DNA from: Luteimonas panaciterrae
GTDB lineage: Bacteria > Pseudomonadota > Gammaproteobacteria > Xanthomonadales > Xanthomonadaceae
Direction: 5' to 3'
Length of the DNA stretch: 64,000 nt
NCBI RefSeq assembly: GCF_020511115.1
Contig: NZ_JAJAVH010000001.1
Coordinates: 62,001 to 126,000 of the forward strand
Part shown: positions 15,589 through 24,256 of the stretch, one piece after another
Layout: each line of letters starts with the position of its first letter
Numbering within the stretch: position 1 is the stretch's first letter
The notes under the pieces: generated by a model
Told to the model about the DNA's origin: nothing
What the model saw: the letters and a program-made list of their open reading frames with translations, nothing else
Database searches by the model: none
Made by a program: the position numbers and the translations under genes

Positions 15589-16371
15589 ATGTCTGCTCTA
15601 TCGCGCTTGCTGACGCGCCCACCTCGCAGTCTCGAACGCGATACCGTCCCCTTCGCTCTCGATGACGGCCGCACCGTCGACGTGCTGCGCGTGCGCGATC
15701 CGCGCGCGCGGCGTCTGCGGCTGTCGGTCGACGAGCGCGGCGCGCGCCTGACACTGCCGGTGCGCGCCAGCCTGATCTCCGGCGAACGCTTCCTGTGCGA
15801 ACACCGCGACTGGCTCGCCAAGCAATTGGCCGTGCATGCCGACGCCGCCGCGCTGCCGCTGGTGCGCGGCGAATCGACATCCCTGCCGCTGCGTGGCGAG
15901 CAGGTGCCGCTGCGCTGGCAGGAAGGCCGCTTCGCACGCGTGCAGCACGAAGATAACGGGCTGGTGCTGCAATTCCCGGCGCGCGCCACCGATGTCGCGC
16001 TGCGGCGCGCGCTGCGCGATTTCTTCGAAGCGGAGGCGCGCGCCGACGTCGGCCGCTGGCTGCCGCGCTATCTGCCGTCGCTGCCGCACGGGCCGTCGCG
16101 CATCCGGCTCAAGTCCATGTCCTCGCAATGGGGGTCACTGGCGCCCAACGGCACGCTCGCGCTCGATCTGGCGCTGGTGCTGGGGCGTCCGTCGGCGTTC
16201 GAGTACGTGCTGGTGCACGAACTCTGCCATCTGATCCATGCCGACCATTCGCGCGCGTTCTGGCGCGAGGTGGAGCTGCGTTTCCCGGCCTGGCGCGACG
16301 AGCGCACCTACTTTCACGCCGAAGGCCGGCGCCTCAAGGCCGTGCTGCGGCAATTGTTGTCGACTGGTTGA
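15589..16371 (+). CDS. YgjP-like zinc metallopeptidase (DUF45/M48-related)
   Basis: A 260-residue cytosolic protein. The zinc-binding HExxH motif is H210-E211-L-C-H214 in VLVHELCHLIHADHSRAFW, and the preceding SMSSQWGSLAPNGTLALDLALVLGRPSAFEYV is the DUF45/YgjP signature (SxWGSC-like, here lacking the Cys). The N-terminal half holds the RARRLRLSVDERGARLTLPVR strand segment typical of the family, and the C-terminal half the FRxxVELRFPAWRDERTYF part. It is predicted to be a SprT-like peptidase of unknown substrate. A TAGGAT site precedes the ATG. It is separated from rdgC by 147 bases. Confidence 0.85.
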   Translation: MSALSRLLTRPPRSLERDTVPFALDDGRTVDVLRVRDPRARRLRLSVDERGARLTLPVRASLISGERFLCEHRDWLAKQLAVHADAAALPLVRGESTSLPLRGEQVPLRWQEGRFARVQHEDNGLVLQFPARATDVALRRALRDFFEAEARADVGRWLPRYLPSLPHGPSRIRLKSMSSQWGSLAPNGTLALDLALVLGRPSAFEYVLVHELCHLIHADHSRAFWREVELRFPAWRDERTYFHAEGRRLKAVLRQLLSTG

Positions 16372-16446
16372 CGCGGCGATCCGATCTTCAAAGCCGCGAT
16401 CTTCAAACCCGCTCTTCTCCGCGGCGCAACGGGCACCCACGCATGC

Positions 16447-18339
16447 TCACGGCGTCGCGGGCAACGCGTAGCGTTCGTTGCGATAGGCCCAGCTCGGCCA
16501 CAGCGCGTGCGCCAGCGCGGTCTTTGCCAGGATCGGATCGACCGCGACCGGACTCAGTTTTTCGCCTTCGGCGCGATAGCGGTACTGCGTCGGCGCCCGC
16601 TCCGGCTGCAGCACCAGCAGCTGATCGCCTTTGAGGTAACCGTAGTTGTCGCCGTACTGCATGATCGCGCGGTCGGGGTCGCGCCGGGTCAGGTCGGCGC
16701 CGAGCATCGGGTGGATGCCGCTGACGCCGATCAGCGACAACAAGGTCGGCGCTAGGTCGATCTGGCTGACGAGGCGCTCGTCGCGCCGCACCGGCACGCC
16801 GGCGCCGAGGAATACCGCCGGAATGTGGAAATGCCGCACCGGCACCAGACTGGCGCCGAACACGCGCGAGTCATGATCGGCGGCAACCAGGAACACCGTG
16901 CGGCTCCAGTACGGCGATTTTTTCGCCCGCGCGAAGAATCGGCCGAGTGACCAATCGGCGTAACGCACGCTGTTCTCGACGCTGGCCGCCGGCGCAGTGG
17001 CATGGATGCGGCCGGCCGGATATTCCCACGGCGTGTGATTGGAGACGCTGAAGGCAACGGTGAAGTTGGGCGTGTCGCCGTCGCGCATCAGGCGATGGTG
17101 CAACTCGTTGAACATGTCCTCGTCGGACGCGCCCCAGGAGCCGACGAAGCCCGGCTTGACCGCGAACTTCGGCCGATCGATCACCTCGTCGAAACCGTTG
17201 CCGAGAAAGAACGCCTTCATGTTGTCGAAGTGCGCCTCGCCGCCGTAGATGAAGCGCGAGTGGTAGCCGGAGCGGCCGAGCAGGTCGGCAAGCGTGAAGA
17301 AGCCGTGCTGGCTGCGCGGCAGCTTCAGCACCGCCTCGGCCGGAGTCGGCAGGAAACCCGTGTTGATCGCCTCCAGCCCGCGCGCCGAGCGCGTGCCGGT
17401 GGCGTAGGCGCGCGCCAGCAGCCAGCCCTGCTCGCCGAGCGCATCCAGTTCCGGCGTGAGGCCGGCGCCGCCGAGGCTGCCGACGTACTGCGCGCCCAGG
17501 CTCTCTTCCACGATGATCACCACCTGCAGCGGCTTGGCCGGCGCCGCACTGGCCTGCTGGCGATGCAGGCTCGGAGAGTCCGGATCGAGCATCGCGCCCT
17601 CGAATCCGGCCGTCTCGCGCACGATGCGCTGCATCTCGGCCTCCGGCAAATTGCCGTACACCTCCACTGCCGAGCGCTCGCTGCTCATGCCACGGATCGC
17701 GTGCGCCACGTTGTAAAGTGAATTCAACGGCAGCGTGTTGATCATGCTGTCGCTGCAGAAGGCCACCTGCGCGGCGTTGAGCGGCCGATGCGCGAGCGTG
17801 CCGCGGATGGCCAGGAACAGCAGCGCGAAAGCCAGCGCCGTCGCCAGCGGGCGCAACCAAAGTTTCAACCTGGCGTCGAGCCGCTGCGCCGGCAGCAGAC
17901 GCAGACCGATCCAGCCCAGCACCGCCAGCACGATCACGGCAACCAGCAAGTCGCCCTTGTAGCCATGCCAGAGCATGGCCGAGATTTCACGCGGGCTGTC
18001 GAGGTATTCGACGTAGAGCCGGTTCGGCCGCGTGTCGTACTCGCGGATGAACTGTGGTGTGGAAATTTCCAGCAGCACGAACAGCAGCCACCACAGCCGG
18101 TACCACCATGCCGTCAAATACGTCGGCCAGGCCAGATGTCCCAGCCACGGCGACAGTAGCGTCGGCAGCACGCAGACCATCGCCAACAAGCTCAGGTCGA
18201 TGCGCCAGCCGCCGAACAGGATCGGCCACAGCCCGCCGGCATCGCTGACGCGCGGCCACAGCCACAGGCTCAGCGCGAGCCGGCTGAGGCTGAGGAATAC
18301 CAAGGTGAGCAGCAAGAATCGCCACGTCAGCTGTCGCAA
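16447..18339 (-). CDS. LTA synthase/OpgB-like phosphoglycerol transferase (sulfatase family)
   Basis: 630 residues. Five N-terminal membrane segments in about the first 190 residues lead into a periplasmic alkaline-phosphatase-fold domain. The metal/nucleophile site is seen as VVIIVEESLGAQYVGSLGG (Glu of the EESLG metal ligand) and ATGTRSARGLEAINTG (Thr nucleophile in TGTRS). Later motifs are the SWGASDEDMFNEL and FSVSNHTPWEYP segments and VAADHDSRVFGA (DHD-x-R metal site). LtaS-like enzymes transfer phosphoglycerol from phosphatidylglycerol to polyglycerol or, as in OpgB, to periplasmic glucans; Gram-negative context favours the latter. The specific acceptor is not decided by the sequence. 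Confidence 0.88.
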   Translation of the reverse strand: MRQLTWRFLLLTLVFLSLSRLALSLWLWPRVSDAGGLWPILFGGWRIDLSLLAMVCVLPTLLSPWLGHLAWPTYLTAWWYRLWWLLFVLLEISTPQFIREYDTRPNRLYVEYLDSPREISAMLWHGYKGDLLVAVIVLAVLGWIGLRLLPAQRLDARLKLWLRPLATALAFALLFLAIRGTLAHRPLNAAQVAFCSDSMINTLPLNSLYNVAHAIRGMSSERSAVEVYGNLPEAEMQRIVRETAGFEGAMLDPDSPSLHRQQASAAPAKPLQVVIIVEESLGAQYVGSLGGAGLTPELDALGEQGWLLARAYATGTRSARGLEAINTGFLPTPAEAVLKLPRSQHGFFTLADLLGRSGYHSRFIYGGEAHFDNMKAFFLGNGFDEVIDRPKFAVKPGFVGSWGASDEDMFNELHHRLMRDGDTPNFTVAFSVSNHTPWEYPAGRIHATAPAASVENSVRYADWSLGRFFARAKKSPYWSRTVFLVAADHDSRVFGASLVPVRHFHIPAVFLGAGVPVRRDERLVSQIDLAPTLLSLIGVSGIHPMLGADLTRRDPDRAIMQYGDNYGYLKGDQLLVLQPERAPTQYRYRAEGEKLSPVAVDPILAKTALAHALWPSWAYRNERYALPATP

Positions 18340-18510
18340 GTGTTGATCCGAAATGGATTTGATAACACCGCGGCGGCTGTTGGCGGCGCCCGCGTAAACA
18401 GGTGGGTGCGCAACGGATGCGCGGCAGTCTAGCGTGCATCCCTTCGCATCTCGTTAATTGATTCGGGGCTGAAGCGTTTACGTCTTGGTCGCCGGAGCCA
18501 GACTGGCCGG

Positions 18511-19443
18511 TTACGGTCCGGATGTCGTGGACTGCGATGTGCCGATCGCATGGTCCAGGCTGCTGTCGAATTCGGGATCGACGCGGATGAGGAAATCCCC
18601 GATTGCCGCCGCCACCACCGCCGGCTGTTCCATGTGCAGATGATGCGTGCCGGGCACGATCACCCGTTCGCCGCGCGGCAGCAGCGCGACGTTCTCGCTG
18701 CGCAGCGGTTCCGGCAGATAGGGCTGCGGCGGATCGGCGTAGATCACCCGCGTCGGGCATTCGATGCCGGCGATCAGATTCCGCACCTGTTCCACGGTCA
18801 TGCGCACCATGGTGGGCAGGGTGAGGCGCGGGTCGCTGCTCCACTCGTAGCCACCCAGCCCTTCATCGGTATGCACAGCGCGCGCGCCACGATCGACCAG
18901 CAGCCGCGCCGCCATCTCGCTCACGCCGAGCGCACCCGCCTGCATGCGTGCGCGCACGGCCGTTTCCAGGCTCGGGAACGTGCGCAAACGCTTGCCCGCC
19001 AGCGCGCGCGTGGCCGCCACCGCCTCACGCAGACGCGTGACGGTGCGCTCTGGCGTCTCCGGCAGCGCGCCGAGCGCCTCGATGGCGAGGAAGCGTGTGA
19101 TGCGCTGCGGACTGGCGGCCGCCACCAGGCTGGCGATACCGGCGCCCATCGAATGACCGAGCAGGGCGAAGCGGTCCCAGCCGAGCGCGTCGGCGATATC
19201 GAGCACGTTGTGCATCGCGCCGGCGAACGAATAATCCGCGCCGCGCGGCAGATGCACGCTGCCACCGTGACCGGGCAGATCCGGCGCGACCAGTTCGATA
19301 CCCGACAGATGCGCCGACAGCGGCACGAAGCTGGCGGCGTTGTCGAGCCAGCCGTGCAGCGCCAGCACGCGCGGTGCGCCGGGCGTACCGCCGCGCAGAC
19401 CGGTGATGCGGCCTAGCGGGATGTCGAGGGAGAACTCTTGCAT
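18511..19443 (-). CDS. Alpha/beta-hydrolase
   Basis: 310 residues with a full alpha/beta hydrolase core: oxyanion segment LALHGWLDNAASF, nucleophile elbow GHSMG (Ser in ALLGHSMGAGIAS), acid region after IECPTRVIYADPPQPYL and catalytic His in GTHHLHMEQP. There is no signal peptide, so it is cytoplasmic. ATG 19443 is chosen because the family begins here and a GGGTTGGGG segment lies upstream; the frame continues further up but encodes no conserved sequence. The start is two bases from the left arm of a long inverted repeat. The substrate is unknown; an esterase-type role is likely. Confidence 0.83.
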   Translation of the reverse strand: MQEFSLDIPLGRITGLRGGTPGAPRVLALHGWLDNAASFVPLSAHLSGIELVAPDLPGHGGSVHLPRGADYSFAGAMHNVLDIADALGWDRFALLGHSMGAGIASLVAAASPQRITRFLAIEALGALPETPERTVTRLREAVAATRALAGKRLRTFPSLETAVRARMQAGALGVSEMAARLLVDRGARAVHTDEGLGGYEWSSDPRLTLPTMVRMTVEQVRNLIAGIECPTRVIYADPPQPYLPEPLRSENVALLPRGERVIVPGTHHLHMEQPAVVAAAIGDFLIRVDPEFDSSLDHAIGTSQSTTSGP

Positions 19444-19444
19444 T

Positions 19445-19604
19445 AGCCCCAACCCTTGCCATTCGCATGGCCCGCGTCGGGAGCTGCTTGGTCCTGGCGC
19501 AAGGAAGAGCGAGGAAGTGTATGTCGATACACGCCTGAGCGATGACGCCGCGCCAGGGGCAAACAGACCCGGCGCGGGCCATGCGAATGGCAAGGGTTGG
19601 GGCT
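19445..19604. repeat. 160-base extended inverted repeat filling the hemH/hydrolase gap
   Basis: A perfect 32-base inverted repeat has its left arm at 19445-19476 and right arm at 19573-19604. Within it are nested pairs: CCTGGCGC (19493-19500) with GCGCCAGG (19550-19557), and at the centre GTGTAT-GTCG-ATACAC (19517-19532). The element spans exactly from just after the hydrolase start codon to the hemH stop codon, so nothing else lies between the two genes. On the hydrolase side the arm holds its ribosome binding region, and the other arm shows the mirrored sequence followed by an ATG. See the findings. Confidence 0.85.
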
Positions 19605-20611
19605 CATGTCCATGTCTCCAGATGGCGTTGTGCCAATGCGGCCAGCGCATCGGCATGCTCCGGCGCGTCGTTGAGGCAGGGAATATAGGCGAGGCGTTCG
19701 CCACCGGCCGCGCGGAAGATTTCCGCATTCTGCATCGCGATCTCCTCCAGCGTCTCCAGGCAATCCACCGGGAATCCGGGACAGACCACGTCCACGCGCT
19801 TCACGCCGTCCGCCGCCAGCTGGCGCAGCGTGACGTCGGTGGCCGGCTGCAGCCAGCGTTCGCGGCCGAAGCGCGACTGGAACGTGAGCGTCCAGGCATC
19901 CGGGGCGAGATCGAGCGCGTGCGCCACGGCCTCCGCCGTGGCCCGGCACTGTCCGGCATAGGGATCGCCGCCATCGACCAGGCGCTGCGGGATCCCGTGG
20001 AAGGAGAACAGCAGCCGCTCGCCGCGACCGCGTGCCTCCCAGTGCGCCCGGATCGAAGCGGCGAGCGCGGCGATCACACCGGCATCGGTGGCGTAGTGCT
20101 CGATCATGCGCAGCTGCGGCGCGCGCGCGCCGTGCTCCTTGGAGAAGGCGGTGAGCGCGTCGGCGACGGACAGCGTCGTCGTCGTCGAATACTGCGGATA
20201 CAGCGGCAGCACCAGCACGCGCGTGACGCCCTCCCGCGCCAGCGCATGCAACGCATCCGACAGCTTCGGCGTGCCATAGCGCATGCCATGCCTCACCCGC
20301 AGCGACGGCAGCCGCGCCTGCAAGGCTTCGGCCAGACGGCGCGTGTACACGCCCAGCGGCGAGCCTTCGGCCATCCAGATCTGCGCGTACTTGTGCGCCA
20401 CGCGCGGGCTGCGCAGCGGCAGGATCAGCCCGTACAGCAGCGGCAGCCACAGCCAGCGCGTGAGCTGCACCACGCGCCGGTCGCTGAGGAATTCGGCGAG
20501 ATAGCGCCGCACCGCTGGCGCCGTGGGCGCATCGGGCGTGCCGAGATTGACGAGAAGGAGGGCGGTGCCGTTATCGGGCACGCTGTGATCAAGCGTGCCG
20601 TTATCAGGCAT
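19604..20611 (-). CDS. hemH: Ferrochelatase HemH
   Basis: HemH inserts ferrous iron into protoporphyrin IX, the last step of heme b synthesis. Seen are LLLVNLGTPDAPTAPAVRRYLAEFL at the N-terminus, MRYGTPKLSDAL, LPLYPQYSTTTT, and the catalytic His205 in FSFHGIPQR, then WLQPATDVTLRQLAADGVKRVDVVCPGFPVDCLETLEEI with the conserved acidic residues. Length 335 fits. The start is uncertain: ATG 20611 is favoured, with ATG 20638 or 20722 possible. The stop codon touches the right arm of the long inverted repeat, and the gene runs toward the alpha/beta hydrolase gene on the same strand. Confidence 0.93.
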   Translation of the reverse strand: MPDNGTLDHSVPDNGTALLLVNLGTPDAPTAPAVRRYLAEFLSDRRVVQLTRWLWLPLLYGLILPLRSPRVAHKYAQIWMAEGSPLGVYTRRLAEALQARLPSLRVRHGMRYGTPKLSDALHALAREGVTRVLVLPLYPQYSTTTTLSVADALTAFSKEHGARAPQLRMIEHYATDAGVIAALAASIRAHWEARGRGERLLFSFHGIPQRLVDGGDPYAGQCRATAEAVAHALDLAPDAWTLTFQSRFGRERWLQPATDVTLRQLAADGVKRVDVVCPGFPVDCLETLEEIAMQNAEIFRAAGGERLAYIPCLNDAPEHADALAALAQRHLETWT

Positions 20612-20928
20612 GTGGTCGCGGGCAGGAACTGCTGGCATAGGTGTATAGGATGGCAGCCTTGGGGCGCTGCGTCCTTCACGCGATCGCCGCAAAACAGGAC
20701 CCATGACCCGGACATCGCCCATGCATCGGCGATGTCGCGGAACTTCGAGACGCCCACCGGGTCCTGAAAATCAGACGCCGACGCGACAGGATGACGCCAC
20801 CGAAGCCCTTCCGGGCCAAGACAACCCAAGATGCAAGACTCAGAATCGATTCACACCCGCGCGCTTAGGGTCTCGATGATCCCTGCAAGCGCTGCCATAC
20901 CGCGCCTTCCCCGCTTTCGGAGCCCGTC
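20612..20928. other. Divergent intergenic region between hemH and SYLF gene
   Basis: This 317-base gap has no convincing gene. It should hold the promoters for the two divergent genes. One 9-base inverted repeat is visible: GACATCGCC at 20711-20719 with GGCGATGTC at 20728-20736. No transcription factor motif was recognised. The hemH-proximal end carries two copies of GTGCCGTTATC-[AG]-GGCA, partly in the hemH N-terminus, where they encode the repeated PDNGT of MPDNGTLDHSVPDNGT. Confidence 0.6.
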
Positions 20929-21873
20929 ATGCCTGTTACGAACCGTTCGCTTTCGCTGCGACTCGCCCTGCTCGCCACCGCCCTGACCCTGTCGATGGGC
21001 GTGGTCACGTCGGCCTGGGCCGGCGCCGACGAGGACAAGCGCGCGCAGGACGCCACGCGCGTGCTCACCACCATCCAGCAGATTCCCGAATCGGGCATCC
21101 CCGACAAGCTGCTCGACGAGGGCCGCGCGATCGTGGTCGTGCCGGACGCGCTGAAGGTCGGCCTGGTGATCGGCGGCCGTCGCGGCCACGGCCTGCTGTC
21201 GGTCAAGCGGCCCGACGGCACCTGGTCGAACCCCAGCTTCATCAAGCTCACCGGCGGCAGCATCGGCTTCCAGGCCGGCGTGCAGTCAGCCGATATCGTG
21301 CTGGTGTTCCGCAACGACCGCAGCCTGGAATCGATCGTCAACGGCAAGGTCACGCTCGGCGCCGATGCTGGCGTCGCCGCCGGTCCGGTCGGCCGCAACG
21401 CCGCCGCCGCCACCGATGGCCAGCTCAAGGCCGAGATCTGGTCGTGGTCGCGCGCCCGCGGCCTGTTCGCCGGCGTCGCCCTCGACGGCGCGGTGCTGTC
21501 GATCGACGATGCCGCCAACGAATCCGTCTACGGCCGCGACACCACCCCGCGCATGATCTTCGAAGGCCGCGAGCCGCAGCGCCCCTCCGACGCCGTGGTC
21601 GGCTTCCGCGATCGCCTCGAGGAGGCCAGCAACATCGCCCGCAATGCGCGCAACGCCCGCGCCAGCGACGAGGCCGCCCGCTACAACGGTCCCGCGCCCG
21701 CCGGCTCCCAACCCGTTGGAACGCAGCCCGCCGGCACCACCGCGCAACCTCTGAATGCGCCGGCGCAGGGCACGACCACGCAACCGGCACCGCAGGCCGA
21801 TCCGCAGCCGCAACCCTTCCAGCCGGTGAACGACAACCCCGCCACCAGCGAACCGCTGCCGGCCACCCACTGA
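20929..21873 (+). CDS. SYLF (Ysc84/DUF500) domain exported protein
   Basis: A 314-residue protein with a cleavable signal peptide ([21 protein letters not shown]). The mature part is a SYLF domain, with [51 protein letters not shown] and [32 protein letters not shown]. In this family the domain binds lipids or phosphoinositides in eukaryotes and has an unresolved envelope role in bacteria. The C-terminal ~80 residues are a Pro/Gln/Ala-rich, low-complexity tail, perhaps a linker or wall-spanning stretch. It is divergent from hemH and precedes tatABC by about 80 bases. Confidence 0.85.
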   Translation: MPVTNRSLSLRLALLATALTLSMGVVTSAWAGADEDKRAQDATRVLTTIQQIPESGIPDKLLDEGRAIVVVPDALKVGLVIGGRRGHGLLSVKRPDGTWSNPSFIKLTGGSIGFQAGVQSADIVLVFRNDRSLESIVNGKVTLGADAGVAAGPVGRNAAAATDGQLKAEIWSWSRARGLFAGVALDGAVLSIDDAANESVYGRDTTPRMIFEGREPQRPSDAVVGFRDRLEEASNIARNARNARASDEAARYNGPAPAGSQPVGTQPAGTTAQPLNAPAQGTTTQPAPQADPQPQPFQPVNDNPATSEPLPATH

Positions 21874-21952
21874 TTCCGCATCCATGCGTCACAACGACGC
21901 ACGGGCGCTGGGGTATCCTGTAGCGACACATTCACCCACAGCGAGGTACGCC

Positions 21953-22183
21953 ATGGGCGGCTTTAGCATTTGGCACTGGCTGGTCGTACTCGCGATCGTA
22001 TTGCTCGTGTTCGGCACCAAACGCCTCACCAGCGGCGCCAAGGATCTTGGCAAGGCCGTCAACGAGTTCAAGAAGGGCATGCACGACGAGGACAAGCCGA
22101 CCGGCCAGATCGGCGACCAATCGCGCCAGGACGACAGCAAGTCGGACAGCCAGCAGCGCAACGACAACAACGTTCCGCGTTGA
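21953..22183 (+). CDS. tatA: Twin-arginine translocase subunit TatA
   Basis: 76 residues: one N-terminal membrane helix ([16 protein letters not shown]), the FGxxxL hinge (FGTKRL), an amphipathic helix ([16 protein letters not shown]) and a charged, Gln/Asp/Asn-rich tail. TatA multimerises to form the pore of the Tat system that exports folded proteins. The start is ATG 21953 with GCGAGG upstream; the frame is open earlier but carries no conserved sequence. Followed by a MITE-like repeat and then tatB, tatC. Confidence 0.95.
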   Translation: MGGFSIWHWLVVLAIVLLVFGTKRLTSGAKDLGKAVNEFKKGMHDEDKPTGQIGDQSRQDDSKSDSQQRNDNNVPR

Positions 22184-22192
22184 TTTCGCTTT

Positions 22193-22320
22193 TGCCTTCT
22201 CCCACCGGGAGAAGGTGGCGCGTAGCGCCGGATGAGGGCGGAAACGTGTTGCGTTCGGGAGCGCTCCTAGGCACGCAATTCTTCCGCCCTCACCCCATCC
22301 CTCTCCCGGAGGGAAAGGGG
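22193..22320. repeat. MITE-like inverted repeat between tatA and tatB
   Basis: Related to the element at 515-650. It contains CTTCTCCC-ACC-GGGAGAAGG, a GCGCGTAGCGC hairpin, GGATGAGGGCGGAA (22230-22243), then the partner arm TTCCGCCCTCA with a CTCTCCCGGAGGG end. The tatA-tatB gap is about 210 bases, so the insertion separates genes that are normally adjacent. No coding potential was seen. Confidence 0.7.
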
Positions 22321-22394
22321 CGTCGGTGCCGTGCGGAGTCGCTTCGATCACTTGTACCGGCATCCGAATCCTCACTGCAATCATCGACCTCTGA

Positions 22395-22820
22395 ATGTTT
22401 GGCATCGATTTCCCCGAATTCGTGGTCATCGCCGTGGTCGCGCTGATCGTGCTCGGCCCCGAGCGCCTGCCCAAGGCCGCGCGCTTCGCCGGCCTGTGGG
22501 TGCGCCGCGCACGCGCGCAATGGGCGTCGGTGAAGAACGAGCTGGAGCGCGAGCTGGCCGCCGAGGAACTCAAGCGCAGCATGCGCGACACCGAAACCGC
22601 CATGCGCGACCTCGACGCGCGCGTGCGTTCGGTCGATGCCGGGGCGCGCAAGGAATTCGACGAGATCCGTAGCGCTGCAAGCATCGACACCGCCCGCGGC
22701 GATGCGACCTCGCCCGAGGACACGCCCGCGGCGGTGACGCCGACCGATCATCGCGATCCACCCGCCGATTCCCTCGACACCCCACTGCCGGAAAGCAAAG
22801 ACGATGTCCGGCACGCCTGA
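22395..22820 (+). CDS. tatB: Twin-arginine translocase subunit TatB
   Basis: 141 residues. The N-terminal helix FGIDFPEFVVIAVVALIVLGPERLPKAARFAG is characteristic of TatB (the GPxxLP turn), followed by an amphipathic helix and an acidic tail. TatB partners TatC in the Tat receptor for twin-arginine signal peptides. It overlaps tatC by 17 bases, so they are translationally linked. It is longer than TatA (76 residues), as is usual. Confidence 0.95.
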   Translation: MFGIDFPEFVVIAVVALIVLGPERLPKAARFAGLWVRRARAQWASVKNELERELAAEELKRSMRDTETAMRDLDARVRSVDAGARKEFDEIRSAASIDTARGDATSPEDTPAAVTPTDHRDPPADSLDTPLPESKDDVRHA

Positions 22821-23568
22821 GATCGACGAAAGCGAAACCTCCCTGATCAGCCATCTGATCGAGCTGCGCGCGCGCCTGCTGCGTGGCGTCGTCGGTCTGG
22901 TGGTGATCCTGGTGGCGCTGCTGCCCTTCACCAGCAAGCTCTACACCTGGCTGGCCATGCCGCTGATCGCGCGCCTGCCCAACGGGCAGCAGATGATCGC
23001 GATGAACCCGGCCGGCGCCTTCTTCGCGCCGGTGAAGCTGACCTTCTTCGTCGCCCTGTTCGTGGCGATGCCGTGGCTGCTGTATCAGCTGTGGGCCTTC
23101 GTCGCACCGGGCCTGTACCAGCGCGAAAAACGGCTGGCCATGCCGCTGCTGGCCTCGTCGGTGACGCTGTTCTATGCCGGCTGCGCCTTCGCCTACTTCC
23201 TGGTGCTGCCGGCGGTGTTCACCTTCCTGCTGCACTTCAAGCCGGACATCGTCTCGATCACGCCGGACATCGGCGCCTATCTCGACTTTGTGCTGGTGAT
23301 CTTCTTCGCTTTCGGCGCGAGCTTCGAACTGCCGGTGGCGCTGGTCATCCTGGTTCTGCTCGGCTGGGTGACGCCGGCGCAGCTGAGCGAGTGGCGCGGT
23401 TACGCGATCGTCGCGATCTTCGTGCTCGCGGCCGTGATCACGCCGCCGGACGTGGTGTCGCAGCTGTTGCTGGCGATCCCGATGATGCTGCTGTACGAAG
23501 CCGGGGTCATGGCCTCGCGTCTGGTGGCGCCGAAGTCCGACGCGCCCGCAGACGAACGCGCCCACTGA
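22804..23568 (+). CDS. tatC: Twin-arginine translocase subunit TatC
   Basis: 254 residues with six membrane segments. The N-terminal EETSLISHLIELRARLLRG (HLxELRxR motif) contacts the twin-arginine signal. Further TatC signatures are FTSKLYTWLAMPL, VAMPWLLYQLWAFVAPGLYQREKR, FAYFLVLPAVFTFL and FGASFELPVALVILVLLGWV. Length and topology match the family. The gene order tatABC is standard. Confidence 0.96.
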   Translation: MSGTPEIDESETSLISHLIELRARLLRGVVGLVVILVALLPFTSKLYTWLAMPLIARLPNGQQMIAMNPAGAFFAPVKLTFFVALFVAMPWLLYQLWAFVAPGLYQREKRLAMPLLASSVTLFYAGCAFAYFLVLPAVFTFLLHFKPDIVSITPDIGAYLDFVLVIFFAFGASFELPVALVILVLLGWVTPAQLSEWRGYAIVAIFVLAAVITPPDVVSQLLLAIPMMLLYEAGVMASRLVAPKSDAPADERAH

Positions 23569-23578
23569 CCCGTCGCCG

Positions 23579-24256
23579 ATGACGCCCGCAGGATTCTGGC
23601 GACGCTACGCGGCCTGGTCGCTCGATGCCGCGATCATCGGCGTCCCGACAGTCTTGCTGCTGTGGCGCAAGCTCGGCACGGCCGCATCGGCGGTGTCCGC
23701 CGACTACATCGCCCTGCTGCATCAGATCGTGCGCAGCATGACCGGTGCGATCGACGCCGGCGCGCTCCCCACCGAACTGGTCTCGCGCTGGCTTTCCGAT
23801 CCCACGTTATGGGCGGCGATCCGGACGTTGCGTTACGACGTGTTCGCACTGCTGTGGCCGCCGATTCTGGTCTTCGCGGCGCTCGGCGCGCTGTATCACG
23901 TCGCCTTCGAAGCCTCCGCGCGCCAAGCCACGCCCGGACAGCGCGCGCTGCGGCTGCAGGTCTTCGATGCTTCCGGATTGCGCGTCGATGTGCCGCGCGC
24001 GCTTGGCCGCCACCTCGCCGGCAGCCTGTCCTGGCTCACGCTCAACCTCGGCCACGCCATGGCGGCGTTGCCGCCGCGCTATCTCGCGCTGCATGACCGG
24101 ATGTCCGCCACGCGCGTGGTGCAGCGGCATCGGGACATGCCGACGTGGGTGCCGCTGTGGATCGGCGCCCAGCTCCTCGCTTGTTTTCTACTGACAGTCG
24201 CCCTGTTCGTCGTGACCAACTCAGTCTTCAACGCGGCGATCGAAAGCGCGCTCTAG
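23579..24256 (+). CDS. RDD family membrane protein
   Basis: 225 residues, with GFWRRYAAWSLDAAIIGVPTVLLL at the N-terminus (RDD-family pattern with the R-x-x-A-x-x-xD motif), several membrane helices and RQATPGQRALRLQVFDASGLRVDVPRALGRHLAG, the conserved GxxLRLxV segment. RDD proteins act in osmolyte or cation handling in some bacteria, but this is unresolved for this branch. The gene follows tatC by 10 bases and is probably in its operon. Its stop abuts the stop of the convergent next gene with no bases between. Confidence 0.82.
   Translation: MTPAGFWRRYAAWSLDAAIIGVPTVLLLWRKLGTAASAVSADYIALLHQIVRSMTGAIDAGALPTELVSRWLSDPTLWAAIRTLRYDVFALLWPPILVFAALGALYHVAFEASARQATPGQRALRLQVFDASGLRVDVPRALGRHLAGSLSWLTLNLGHAMAALPPRYLALHDRMSATRVVQRHRDMPTWVPLWIGAQLLACFLLTVALFVVTNSVFNAAIESAL

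Noticed and set aside
18340-18510. Possible small gene between the sulfatase and hydrolase genes
   Set aside because: No frame of useful length with coding bias; likely promoter region of the sulfatase gene.
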